Part shown: piece by piece, positions 18,904-29,084 of the stretch | Layout: the number at the start of each line of letters is the position of its first letter | Numbering within the stretch: position 1 is the first letter of the stretch | NCBI GenBank assembly: GCA_029865445.1 | Contig: JAOUGY010000003.1 | Span: 1 to 33,248, forward strand | DNA: 33,248 bases | Origin: Acidimicrobiia bacterium | GTDB lineage: Bacteria > Actinomycetota > Acidimicrobiia > Spongiisociales > ZC4RG35 | Direction: 5' to 3' | Position numbers and translations under genes: made by a program | The notes under the pieces: model-generated | What the model was told of the DNA's origin: nothing | The model's database searches: none | Seen by the model: only the letters and a program-made list of their open reading frames with translations

Positions 18904-20709
18904 TTGGAACCGGGTATTGCCGAACTGAAAGACATGGGTTTCGCTCTGACCGGTACGACGAAGGGTCTGTGGGAGACGACGCGCGCTCGATACGTGAGGC
19001 CCGCAGCGCGGATCATCCCGCCCGCCCTCATGTACATCGCCGTCGCCGCATGGCTCGCCGGGGCTGACTTGCGGACGGCAGGGGCCGTCGCCTTGGCTGG
19101 CATCATCTCGCGGACACCGGTGATCATGAAGACGCTCCGCACCGGCTCTCCCGATCTCGTCGGTGGCTGGTTGCTCGCCCTCACTGGGGTGTTGGCGGTC
19201 CTTGCATTCGATCCGGAAACCACAGAACTGGCCGCGGTCGCCGCCGTCGGCCTGCTTGCCCTCACCGGTGTGATCGCCCGGCGTATGTGGATGTCGGTGG
19301 TGGCGGTGAGCACCGTTGTGGTCGAATCGCTGGCCTGGCTGGCGCACGGAGCGAATCGCGACGACGTCTGGGTCCTCATCACCGTCGTCGCTGCTTCGGG
19401 CGGTGTTGCCTGGCTGGCGCGCAGCTATCGCTCCCTGGCGGCAGGGTCCGAGGAAGTCGTTCGCGTACTGTCCGACGAGCGGGCCTCCCTGATTCGGCTG
19501 TACGAGGTCGCCACCTCGATCGGGGCGTCCTCCTCCCGGTCCGAGGCGCTCCCCGACCTGCTGGACACGATCGCCCACGCCGTCGGCGTAAGAATCTGTG
19601 CGATCGCCCTCACCAACGAAACCAGAACGACCCTCACCCTCGCCGGACCCGTGTGGATAAACGGTGCCCACATTCCCGTCGAAGACGAGCTGTCGGTGCG
19701 GGTCCCGGCGGGCGGGTTCGGCTCATCGGCTCTTCGGTCGCTGCGCGCCATTCGCTTCGAACGATCCACGGCCGGTGACCTCGGTCCACTGCTGGCGGAC
19801 CTGGGACTCGAGTCGGGCTTCGTTGCCGCGTTGAGACTGGAAGGAAGGGAAACGGGGCTCTTGATCGTCGGTGATCCCATCCACGATCGCGAGGAGGCCC
19901 TCGTGGCCGAGCTCACCGCGTTCGCCGGTCCGGCGTCCCTGGTGCTGGCTCAGCTCGAGCGGCATGAGGCGGCGGCACTGCTCACGAGGCGACTCCAAGA
20001 GATCGCCGACATGAAGTCGGACTTCGTGTCGATGGTCTCGCACGAGCTGCGGACCCCGCTGACATCGGTCCTGGGTGCCCTCGACACATTGTCGCGGCCC
20101 GCGTTGACCCCTGACAACCCTGCGGCGGTTGAGCTCTTGTCCGCAGCCAGACGTCAAGCGACGCGGCTGAAGCGTCTCATCGACGACCTGCTCACCGTTT
20201 CCCGGATCGACAAGGGCGTCCTCCGTCCGAACCTCGGCTCCGTCGACCTGGGTCGGGTGGCGTCGGAGGCCTCCCAGATCGTGGGTGAGTCTCGGGTCGC
20301 AGTCTCGGTCCCCGCAGGCCTGCGAGCGGAGGCGGATACCGATTACCTGACCCAGGTTCTCACCAATCTCATCGAGAACGCCATCAAGTACGGCGACGGC
20401 TCCCCGGTCGAGGTCACGGCTTCCGATATCGGTTCTGGTGAGCTGGCCATCACCGTCGTCGACCATGGGCCGGGAATCCCGGCAGAATGCCGAGACGAGG
20501 TGTTCGAACGGTTCGCTCGCCTCGACTCCACGGCTCACGTGGGCGGAACCGGGCTTGGGCTTTCCATCGTGAAGATGCTGGTCGAGGGTATGAACGGTCG
20601 GGTCGGGGTCACCGACACGCCGGGCGGTGGAGCTACGTTCGTGGTGATCCTGGATGCCTCGATGGCTCTCGACAGCACTCTCAAGCCCGCATATGCGGAG
20701 GCGTCGTGA
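18904..20709 (+). CDS. Membrane sensor histidine kinase with GAF-like domain
   Basis: N-terminal hydrophobic segments; HisKA 'FVSMVSHELRTPLTSVLGALDTL'; HATPase 'LTNLIENAIKYGDG', 'VVDHGPGIPAECRDEVFERFARLDSTAHVGGTGLGLSIVK'. Exact start uncertain (ATG 18934 also possible). Confidence 0.93.
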   Translation: MEPGIAELKDMGFALTGTTKGLWETTRARYVRPAARIIPPALMYIAVAAWLAGADLRTAGAVALAGIISRTPVIMKTLRTGSPDLVGGWLLALTGVLAVLAFDPETTELAAVAAVGLLALTGVIARRMWMSVVAVSTVVVESLAWLAHGANRDDVWVLITVVAASGGVAWLARSYRSLAAGSEEVVRVLSDERASLIRLYEVATSIGASSSRSEALPDLLDTIAHAVGVRICAIALTNETRTTLTLAGPVWINGAHIPVEDELSVRVPAGGFGSSALRSLRAIRFERSTAGDLGPLLADLGLESGFVAALRLEGRETGLLIVGDPIHDREEALVAELTAFAGPASLVLAQLERHEAAALLTRRLQEIADMKSDFVSMVSHELRTPLTSVLGALDTLSRPALTPDNPAAVELLSAARRQATRLKRLIDDLLTVSRIDKGVLRPNLGSVDLGRVASEASQIVGESRVAVSVPAGLRAEADTDYLTQVLTNLIENAIKYGDGSPVEVTASDIGSGELAITVVDHGPGIPAECRDEVFERFARLDSTAHVGGTGLGLSIVKMLVEGMNGRVGVTDTPGGGATFVVILDASMALDSTLKPAYAEAS

Positions 20710-20721
20710 TCCGTTGCCAGC

Positions 20722-21699
20722 TCAGAATTGGAGCGCGGCCGAGGCCCAGTGAAATCCGGCTCCGAACGCCGTCAGCACCACGAGGTCCCCGGGAGCGATG
20801 CGGCCTTCTGCCTCCGCCTCCCAGAGGGCTAGTGGGACGGAGGCAGAGCCCGTGTTTCCGTATCGGTCGACGTTGACATAGACGCGCGACTCATCGAGGC
20901 CAAGCCGCGAACCCACGGCGTCGATGATTCGCTTGTTGGCCTGGTGAGGGATCACGAGAGCCACGTCGGTGATGCTCTTGCCAGCTTCCTCGAGGAGGCG
21001 CAGGACAGATGAACTCATTCGGGTCACCGCTTCCCTGAAGACCTCGCGGCCGTTCATCACGAGGCGACGGTGTGCTTCGGTAGCCGCCACGTCGGCGTTG
21101 AAAGGATGCCGCGTGCCGCCTACGGGCAATGTCAGAATCTCGGCCTTCGACCCGTCGGTCCCGGCGACGGCATGGATGACCCGGGCCCGACCGCCGTCGG
21201 GCGCCATGACCACCGCGCCGGCGCCGTCTCCAAACAGCACAGCGGTTTCGCGTTCCTTCCAGGAGACGAGTCGCATGATGAGTTCTACGCCGACGACGAG
21301 GACTCGCTTCGGTTGCAGCAGGATCCTGGCCCTGGCCACGTCGAGAGCCTGGACGAAGCCGGCACATCCGCTGCCTCCCAGGTCGAACGCAGGGATCTCC
21401 CTTGCTCCGAGTCGGTGCTGCAGGAACGAGGCGGTGTCGGGTGTCACGACCTCGGAGGTGTCGGTGGCGAGGATGATCTCGTCGATGTCTGTGGCCTGGA
21501 GGTCGGCGTCCGCTATCGCCCGTCGGGCTGCGTGCTCGGCTAGGTCGAGTGTCGATTGATCTTCGGAGGCGAACCGTCTGGTCTTGATCCCGGTCCGGAC
21601 CGTTATCCACTCGTCTGTCGTATCCACGAGTGATGCCCAGTCGTCATTGGTCATGACGCGATCTGGCACGTATCCCCCGAACCCGACGATCTCTGCCAC
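20722..21699 (-). CDS. fabH: 3-oxoacyl-ACP synthase III (KAS III, FabH-like)
   Basis: 'DEWITVRTGIKTRR', 'FDLGGSGCAGFVQAL' (Cys), 'VIPHQANKRIIDAV' (His), 'NVDRYGNTGSASVPLAL' (Asn), 'VLTAFGAGFHWASAALQF'. Confidence 0.94.
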   Translation of the reverse strand: MAEIVGFGGYVPDRVMTNDDWASLVDTTDEWITVRTGIKTRRFASEDQSTLDLAEHAARRAIADADLQATDIDEIILATDTSEVVTPDTASFLQHRLGAREIPAFDLGGSGCAGFVQALDVARARILLQPKRVLVVGVELIMRLVSWKERETAVLFGDGAGAVVMAPDGGRARVIHAVAGTDGSKAEILTLPVGGTRHPFNADVAATEAHRRLVMNGREVFREAVTRMSSSVLRLLEEAGKSITDVALVIPHQANKRIIDAVGSRLGLDESRVYVNVDRYGNTGSASVPLALWEAEAEGRIAPGDLVVLTAFGAGFHWASAALQF

Positions 21700-21756
21700 C
21701 TGCTCTCTCCTGGTCGTGGACGGGAGAATAAGACGCCTAGATCGGCCGTGCCGGCG

Positions 21757-22998
<1,242 letters not shown>

Positions 22999-23052
22999 CA
23001 CATGATCCCACGCAGCAGACGAACGTTCGAACCGGTTGCCTAGCATCGAATC

Positions 23053-24216
23053 ATGTCCCTCCTCGAACGAGCCCGAGACGGTCTTCCTGAGATGGTGCGA
23101 ATCCGACGGACGCTCCACGCCACCCCCGAGGTCGGTCTTCACCTGCCCGAGACCCGCCGGGTCGTCACCTCCGAGCTCCAGCGGATGGGCCTCGAACCGC
23201 TTCTTCATACGTCGACCAGTGGAGTGGTGGCCGTCGTCAGAGGCGGTGATGCGGCGCCGCGGCTGCTGCGAGCGGACATGGACGCCCTCCCGATGACGGA
23301 GGAGACAGATCTCGAATTCGCCTCGACGACCGGGAACACGATGCACGCCTGCGGTCACGATTTGCACACGGCGATGCTGCTGGGAGCTGCGCGCCTCCTG
23401 GCGGAGGGCTCGCCGCCCCCGGGACCGGTGATCCTGATGTTCCAACCGGGTGAGGAGGGGGCACACGGCGCCAAGTTCATGTTGGAGGAAGGCCTCTTGA
23501 AGACGCTCGAGGTCGAGCCGGAGAGAGCGTTCGCCATTCACGTGTTCACCTGGCTCCCCACGGGGGTCGTCGGGTGCCGCCCGGGCCCGCTGATGGCCTC
23601 GTCGGACGAGGTGAAGATCCGGGTGGTGGGCAGGGGCGGCCACGCATCGGCGCCTCATCGGGCCGCCGACCCGGTCCCTGTGGCAGCCGAGATCCTCCTT
23701 GCGATCCAGGCAGCGGTGACCCGTCAGATCTCGGTGTTCGAGCCCGCGGTTGTGACATTCGGCCACATCGGAGCAGGCACGGTGCACAACGTGATCCCGG
23801 AATCGGCGTTCTTGCACGGCACCGTGCGGGCCCTCTCCGAACTCACCCGGGCCAAGGCTCACGGGTTGATTCGGCAAGTGGCCGCAGGTGTTGGATCGGC
23901 CCACGGACTCCAGGTCGACACGACCATCGACAAGGGGTACCCGGTGACCGGCAACGACCCCGGCGAGTTCAACCGCCTGATGCGGGTGGGTGGCGCCACC
24001 GGCATCGACGTCGTCGAGATGGATGCGCCGCTGATGGGTTCCGAGGACTGGTCCTATGTCCTGGCCCGGGTACCCGGGACCATGGCCTTCCTTGGGGCGT
24101 GCCCGCCGGAGCTGGACCCGGAGGAGGCCCCGACCAATCACTCGAACCGGGTTCGGTTCGAGGAGGAGGCGATGGCGACCGGTGCCGCTTTGTACGCGGC
24201 GGTGGCCTCGGACTGA
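23053..24216 (+). CDS. M20 family amidohydrolase / metallopeptidase (hippurate/IAA-amino-acid hydrolase-like)
   Basis: 'MVRIRRTLHATPEVGLHLPETRR', 'LLRADMDALPMTEET', 'NTMHACGHDLHTAMLLGAARLL', 'FQPGEEGAHGAKFMLEEGLL', 'MGSEDWSYVLARVPG'. Confidence 0.93.
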   Translation: MSLLERARDGLPEMVRIRRTLHATPEVGLHLPETRRVVTSELQRMGLEPLLHTSTSGVVAVVRGGDAAPRLLRADMDALPMTEETDLEFASTTGNTMHACGHDLHTAMLLGAARLLAEGSPPPGPVILMFQPGEEGAHGAKFMLEEGLLKTLEVEPERAFAIHVFTWLPTGVVGCRPGPLMASSDEVKIRVVGRGGHASAPHRAADPVPVAAEILLAIQAAVTRQISVFEPAVVTFGHIGAGTVHNVIPESAFLHGTVRALSELTRAKAHGLIRQVAAGVGSAHGLQVDTTIDKGYPVTGNDPGEFNRLMRVGGATGIDVVEMDAPLMGSEDWSYVLARVPGTMAFLGACPPELDPEEAPTNHSNRVRFEEEAMATGAALYAAVASD

Positions 24217-24222
24217 CCGAGG

Positions 24223-25683
24223 TCAGTGTCCAGCCAGCTCTGCCTGGCGACCGGCCAGGAGAGAGCCCATGGCGAACGGATCGTCTTTGAACAAGAGGTC
24301 GATTGCGTCGAAATCGGCGAGGCCCGCCGAGAGTAGCTGTGCGCTCGCATCGTCCGACCCGTCGAACCGGCGCCGCAGGATTGCCCGAATGGTGTTGGAC
24401 GCCGTTTCGTTCCAGTCGCTGCGTGTTTGGGTGAGTGCAGCGAACCGGCGGGCGTCCGCCGGCGTCGGCAGGAGCCTTGCTTTCACCGATGTGGCAGGGT
24501 CGGAGGCCGCCGCCGATCTCACTGCATGCTCGAGCGTGTGCATCGTCGAACCTCCGAGTGTGAATGGAGCGTAAGACGCCGGATGGAGCGGATTACCCAC
24601 GAATAGAGGCTGGCGCCGCCGCGCCGCTCCTGTGGCGTCCATGAGGGCGTCTGCGTGTCCGGCAATCCCATCGACGTACTCGAGGTGGTCGAGCCACGGA
24701 GCCGGGAGTCCGGCCGCTCCGTTGTAGGCCCCGGCGAACGCACCGACCAGCGAGCCCACCGTCGCCGAGGCCCGGCCGCCGTTGATGGCGATGATGGTGG
24801 CCTTCACCATGTCATCGGGGGCGGACGCAAAAGCCCAGACTGCCGCCGGCAGCGCTTCGAGAACAAAATCTCCGGTACCGAGGGCGGCGTAGGCCGCCTG
24901 CAGTGGTTTGCCCACCGTGTCGAGGGCGACGATCAGACGTTCCCGAAGGTTGGATCGGGCCGGAACATGTACGAGTTCCACCGAGGGGTCCTCCAAGCCG
25001 TCGAGCGCCTGGGTGATCACGTCGAGGAGCCTCGACGGGTCGAATTCGCCCGTCGGCAGTCTGCTGAGGTGCGCGACGGTGGCGGCGGTGGCCACCGAGG
25101 CCGCCACGGCCGTCTGATCGGCATGAGTCTGCATGGTTGCGAGGGTGGCCGACAGGCGCAACATATCCATGTCGTCGGGGTGGATCAGACCGACCACGGC
25201 TGCGCGGCTGGCGGCACCACTGCCCGCCGAGTGCTGACCCGAGTGGGTCCAGGGCCGGCCGTTGCGAAGCGCGAGCGTGGCGGCGGTGTTGGCGTCGCCG
25301 GCGCCGCGAGCGATGGGGAGCCACGCCTGGAGCCGCTGGGCGAAGTCCCTCGGGTCGAACTGGCCATTGGTGGCGGCGCAGGCGGCTGTGAGAAGAGCGA
25401 GTTGGGTGTCGGCGCCCACCTGGCCCGCCGGGAGCAACGATGCGGGATGACGTGAGCACAGATACCGATTGACCCGGCCGTGCCGTTCGGCGATGGTGCT
25501 GGGGGTGAGCCCTTCGATCGGTTTGCCGAGTGCATCGCCGATGGCGAGCCCCAGGAGCATTCCGCGGTGGCGGTCGGCCGTGTCGACCTCTCCGTACCCG
25601 TGGTCGAGGTAGTCGCCGAGCGGGCGCGGAAGAAACCCACGTTCGGTCAGGACGCTTCGTTCGTCCCAGGTGAGAATATCCAC
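24223..25683 (-). CDS. ADP-ribosylglycohydrolase (DraG/ARH-like) family protein, probably with a degenerate metal site
   Basis: 'DRHRGMLLGLAIGDALGKPIEGL', 'GQVGADTQLALLTAACAATNG', 'SGAASRAAVVGLIHPDD', 'INGGRASATVGSLVGAFAGAYNGAAGLPAPW'. GTG start near 25683 is inferred; the ORF stays open to 25857. Confidence 0.8.
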   Translation of the reverse strand: MDILTWDERSVLTERGFLPRPLGDYLDHGYGEVDTADRHRGMLLGLAIGDALGKPIEGLTPSTIAERHGRVNRYLCSRHPASLLPAGQVGADTQLALLTAACAATNGQFDPRDFAQRLQAWLPIARGAGDANTAATLALRNGRPWTHSGQHSAGSGAASRAAVVGLIHPDDMDMLRLSATLATMQTHADQTAVAASVATAATVAHLSRLPTGEFDPSRLLDVITQALDGLEDPSVELVHVPARSNLRERLIVALDTVGKPLQAAYAALGTGDFVLEALPAAVWAFASAPDDMVKATIIAINGGRASATVGSLVGAFAGAYNGAAGLPAPWLDHLEYVDGIAGHADALMDATGAARRRQPLFVGNPLHPASYAPFTLGGSTMHTLEHAVRSAAASDPATSVKARLLPTPADARRFAALTQTRSDWNETASNTIRAILRRRFDGSDDASAQLLSAGLADFDAIDLLFKDDPFAMGSLLAGRQAELAGH

Positions 25684-25870
25684 CGCCAACCTCGCAGAGC
25701 AGCCCGGGAACAGTGTGGCAGTTCGCGACCTCCGCGTCCATGGGTCCAGCGGCTGAAATATTCCGGTTCTTGCATGCTGGTCTTTTGTCGCGCAACGTGA
25801 CCTTGTGCCCGTGGTTTCCGGGTTCTGTGTCGAGCGACGATCAGGGGAGGCAACCATGAGGAGGTGAACC

Positions 25871-26758
25871 GTGGCCGCCGGGGGGTCGACGCGTCACTCA
25901 CTGGCCGTCGATGGACTCACCAAGGTCTATGGCGATCTCCGGGCTTTGGATGGGGCGTCGTTCGGCGTGGAGTCGGGTCGTATCGTCGGGTTCCTCGGCC
26001 CCAACGGTGCCGGCAAGACGACCGCCATGCGTTGTCTTCTCGGCCTCGTTGAGCCGAACGCCGGGAGCATGACATGGGATGGCACACCATTGACCGGGTC
26101 CATCCGTCTGTCGTTCGGCTACATGCCGGAGGAGCGTGGGCTGTACCCGAAGATGCGAATCGGCGAGCAACTCGCCTATTTCGGCCGCCTTTCGGGCATG
26201 GACGCCGCGGCGGCCCGCTCGGAGACGGGCTTGTGGTTGGAACGCCTGGGCCTGGCCGATCGGGTCGACAGCCGCTTGGAACAGCTGTCACATGGCAACC
26301 AGCAGCGGGTCCAGCTGGTGGCGGCGCTGATTCACCGGCCCGGGCTGGCCGTGCTGGACGAGCCGTTCTCCGGGTTGGACCCGCTCGGTGTCGAAGCGAT
26401 GTCGATGGTCTTGCGCGACCTCGCCGACACGGGGACCGCCGTGTTGTTCTCCAGCCATCAGCTCGATCTCGTCGAGGACTTGTGTGACGACGTGGTCGTC
26501 ATCGAGCGTGGACGCGTGGTGCTCGATGGCGAGTTGGAGCGGCTCAAGAGCAACGCCTCGTCCCGACTGCTCACCGTGACCGTGGATGACCTGCCCTGGG
26601 TCGATCCCGATTTCGGCTTGTTGACCGAGGCACTGGTCGATCGGGGAGTCGACCTCGATCGGGTGGTGCGGTCCGCCGGGGAGGCCGGTCGGATCACGCG
26701 GTTCGTCTTCGAGGCTCCGCGGCTCTCGGATCTGTTCAGAGAGGCGGTGTCGAGATGA
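25871..26758 (+). CDS. ABC transporter ATP-binding protein (ABC-2 / NatA-like)
   Basis: GTG start after GAGGAGGTGAACC. Walker A 'GFLGPNGAGKTTAMR', signature 'LSHGNQQRVQL', Walker B 'LAVLDEPFSGLDP', 'FSSHQLDLVEDLCDDVVVIERGR'. Confidence 0.95.
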   Translation: MAAGGSTRHSLAVDGLTKVYGDLRALDGASFGVESGRIVGFLGPNGAGKTTAMRCLLGLVEPNAGSMTWDGTPLTGSIRLSFGYMPEERGLYPKMRIGEQLAYFGRLSGMDAAAARSETGLWLERLGLADRVDSRLEQLSHGNQQRVQLVAALIHRPGLAVLDEPFSGLDPLGVEAMSMVLRDLADTGTAVLFSSHQLDLVEDLCDDVVVIERGRVVLDGELERLKSNASSRLLTVTVDDLPWVDPDFGLLTEALVDRGVDLDRVVRSAGEAGRITRFVFEAPRLSDLFREAVSR

Positions 26759-27723
26759 GCGGTCTACGGCAGGTGTTCGAGATCGCCCGCCGGGACTTCC
26801 TGCAACGGGCGCGGAGCAAGGCGTTCTTGATCACGTCACTGGTGACGATCGGTGCCATCTTCGGGCTGATTCCACTCTTCGCCCAGGAAGTGTCCGATCC
26901 TCCTCCTGTGAAAGTCGGTGTCCTCGCGAGCGTCGACGAGTCGTTCGAGTCTCGCCTGAACCCGGTGGCGGAGGCTCTCGGTTTCGACGTCGAGGTCGAA
27001 ACATTCGAGGCCCTTCCCGCCGCGGAGCAAGCCCTCGTCGCCGACGGTGTCGAGGTGGTCGTTGCTCCCGGGGAGATCGTGTTCGCCCGAGAGTCGAACT
27101 CCAGACTGTCGGCCGCGGCGAGTGCCGCTCACCAGGCGATCGAACGAGACCGACTGGTCGCCGAACTGGGGTTGGATCCCGAGATCGTCGTGGAGCTGGT
27201 GTCGCCGGCGCCCCTCCCCGAGCGGCTGATCGATCCGCTCGATCCCGAGGACCTTCCCCGTCGGGTCGGGACGCAGGTCGGGTCGATCATCCTCTACATC
27301 GCCATTCTCATGTTCGGCCAGTTCATCATGATGGGGGTGATGGAGGAGAAGCAGTCACGAGTCGTCGAGGTCGTGCTGTCCCGGGCGAAGGCGGAACGCC
27401 TCCTCACCGGCAAGGTGCTGGGCATCGGGTTGCTCGGCCTGCTGCAATTGGCGGTGATCGGTGGCTCGCTGGTGGCTGCACTCAACCTGGTGGAGATTCC
27501 GGGGCTCGACATGGGTGGCCTGGGGTGGAAGATCCTCGTGCAAACCGTCCTGTGGTTCCTGTTGGGGTTCGGGTTGTATTCGGTGTTGTACGGAGGGCTC
27601 GGTGCCACCGTGACCCGACAGGAGGATGCCCAAGGCATGGCGTTCTTGCCGGTTCTGCTCCTCCTCCCGGGGTACTTCATCAGCTTCATCGCGATCGAGG
27701 AACCAACGCCCTGGCTCCGGTGA
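26755..27723 (+). CDS. ABC-2 type transporter permease (NatB-like), ORF truncated by apparent frameshift near 27700-27706
   Basis: ATGA overlap with ATPase gene. N-terminal TM 'AFLITSLVTIGAIFGLIPLF', extracellular domain, then 'IILYIAILMFGQFIMMGVMEEKQSRVVEVVLSRAKAERLLTGKVLGIGLLGLLQL'; ends abruptly '...GYFISFIAIEEPTPWLR*'. Confidence 0.85.
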   Translation: MSGLRQVFEIARRDFLQRARSKAFLITSLVTIGAIFGLIPLFAQEVSDPPPVKVGVLASVDESFESRLNPVAEALGFDVEVETFEALPAAEQALVADGVEVVVAPGEIVFARESNSRLSAAASAAHQAIERDRLVAELGLDPEIVVELVSPAPLPERLIDPLDPEDLPRRVGTQVGSIILYIAILMFGQFIMMGVMEEKQSRVVEVVLSRAKAERLLTGKVLGIGLLGLLQLAVIGGSLVAALNLVEIPGLDMGGLGWKILVQTVLWFLLGFGLYSVLYGGLGATVTRQEDAQGMAFLPVLLLLPGYFISFIAIEEPTPWLR

Positions 27724-27938
27724 TCGCTTCGTTCGTGCCGTTCTCGGCGCCGCTGGTGATGCCGGTCCGGATCGCCACCGGGACGGTTCCCGCATGGCAG
27801 GTTGCGGCAGCAGTCGCCATCGTGGTGGTGACGACCGTCATTGTCATCCGTCTCGGTGCCCGCATCTATCGCGGAGCCGTGTTGTCGATCGGCGCCAAGG
27901 TGAAGCTGCGGGATGCGCTGCGGGGGGAGACCGGGTGA
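27702..27938 (+). pseudogene. Out-of-frame C-terminal remainder of the ABC permease
   Basis: Reading the -1 frame from 27702 gives TNALAPVIASFVPFSAPLVMPVRIATGTVPAWQVAAAVAIVVVTTVIVIRLGARIYRGAVLSIGAKVKLRDALRGETG*, the expected tail of a NatB-like permease. Confidence 0.75.
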
Positions 27939-28423
27939 CGGTGCGCGGAGTGTCGGCTGGTATTCGCGACTGTCGGGCCGGCAGCGCTCCTAGGGTGGCG
28001 ACGTTGAGAGGAGGACGTCTGGAAGTCTCCTTCGAATGGCGGGGCGGGTTCACCAACGGAGAGGTGAACACGCTGCACGCCGAGGCATTCGAAACACGGC
28101 TCTACTCGGACGACGAGTGGAATTGGGTCGACCTCACCGCGCGGCACAGCCTCGGATGGGTGACCGCCCGCGCCGAGCGTGAACTTGTCGGGTTCGTGAA
28201 CGTCATCTGGGATGGGCTGACCCACGTCTGGGTTCAGGACCTCATGGTTGCCGGCTCAGCCCGAGGGCAGGGCATCGGGGTCGAGTTGGTGCATCGCGTG
28301 CGAAGCGCCGCGGCAGCCGCAGGATGTGAGTGGCTGCATGTCGATTTCGAGGCCGACCTCGCGCCCTTCTATCTGGAGGCGTGCGGGTTCGAACCCGCCC
28401 AGGCCGGTCTCATGGCTCTGTGA
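27935..28423 (+). CDS. GNAT family N-acetyltransferase
   Basis: 'ARAERELVGFVNVIWDGLTHVWVQDLMVAGSARGQGIGVELVHRVRSAAAAAGCEWLHVDFEADLAPFYLEACGFEPAQAGLMAL'. Start uncertain; GTG 27935 overlaps the permease stop. Confidence 0.82.
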   Translation: MTVRGVSAGIRDCRAGSAPRVATLRGGRLEVSFEWRGGFTNGEVNTLHAEAFETRLYSDDEWNWVDLTARHSLGWVTARAERELVGFVNVIWDGLTHVWVQDLMVAGSARGQGIGVELVHRVRSAAAAAGCEWLHVDFEADLAPFYLEACGFEPAQAGLMAL

Positions 28424-28717
28424 GGTGCCGTCAGCCCAACCGTCGGAGCGAGTCGATCATCGTCAATAGGTCACGGTCGGGTTTCCGGACCAGGGCATGA
28501 ACGCCTGAGGGTCGCCGCTCCGGGCCCGTTCGGTGAGCGCCCCATCGGTGCGTCGGATTGCCATCACTGTCAAGTTTCGGGTTGAGAGTTCAACGCCGTG
28601 AATAGTTCCAGGCTTCTCGGCCGGACGCCGAGCGCAGGATCGCAGGCTCAGTCGGGATCCGGCTGGGCGGTTGGTGAGGCGAAACGGAGCCTTGACGGCC
28701 ACGGCTCGTTCGGCTCC

Positions 28718-28793
28718 TGGTGGTCAGGGGCGGGGTCGAACCGCCGACCTCCGGTTTTTCAGACCGGCGCTCTGCCAGCTGAGCTACCTGACC
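28718..28793 (-). tRNA. tRNA-Phe (GAA), CCA encoded
   Basis: Minus strand GGTCAGGTAGCTCAGCTGGCAGAGCGCCGGTCTGAAAAACCGGAGGTCGGCGGTTCGACCCCGCCCCTGACCACCA; 7-bp acceptor stem, anticodon loop CTGAAAA. Confidence 0.97.
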
Positions 28794-28830
28794 ATCGGCG
28801 AACGAGAACCCGATGCGGGTTCTGATTCGC

Positions 28831-28908
28831 TGGCGGGGACGACGGGATTTGAACCCGCGACCTCCGGCTTGACAGGCCGGCGTGAACTCCAAGCTTCACC
28901 ACGCCCCC
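28831..28908 (-). tRNA. tRNA-Asp (GTC), CCA encoded
   Basis: Minus strand GGGGGCGTGGTGAAGCTTGGAGTTCACGCCGGCCTGTCAAGCCGGAGGTCGCGGGTTCAAATCCCGTCGTCCCCGCCA; anticodon loop CTGTCAA. Confidence 0.95.
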
Positions 28909-29084
28909 AGGAGGGTGTCGGATCCGGCACACATGCACCGAACGACAGCCCAGGAAGTATAGGACGCGCGATCGGCTCCTGAACCCGGATCCATTTGCTG
29001 GCGTCGAGGACCGAAGCACGGTCACACCCCGCTCCTCTCCCGTGCTTCCTCCGATCGCCGATCGCGGTGGCCCCGCGCACCGAT

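Noticed and set aside
22999-24141. Upstream extension of the NDH-2 ORF (start 24141)
   Set aside because: Antisense to the M20 amidohydrolase; the Rossmann domain begins right after ATG 22998, so the long ORF is fortuitous.
28463-28702. 79-aa minus ORF with 'RNLTVMAIRRTDG', vaguely TrkA-C-like, possibly a gene relic
   Set aside because: Too short and too weak a resemblance; no supporting flanking domain. Could be revisited by translated search of 28430-28700.
28590-28892. ORFs overlapping 28718-28908 (e.g. 100-aa minus)
   Set aside because: They translate through tRNA-Phe and tRNA-Asp ('QVAQLAERRSEKPEVGGSTPPLTT' and 'ACQAGGRGFKSRRPRQ' are well-known tRNA translation artefacts).
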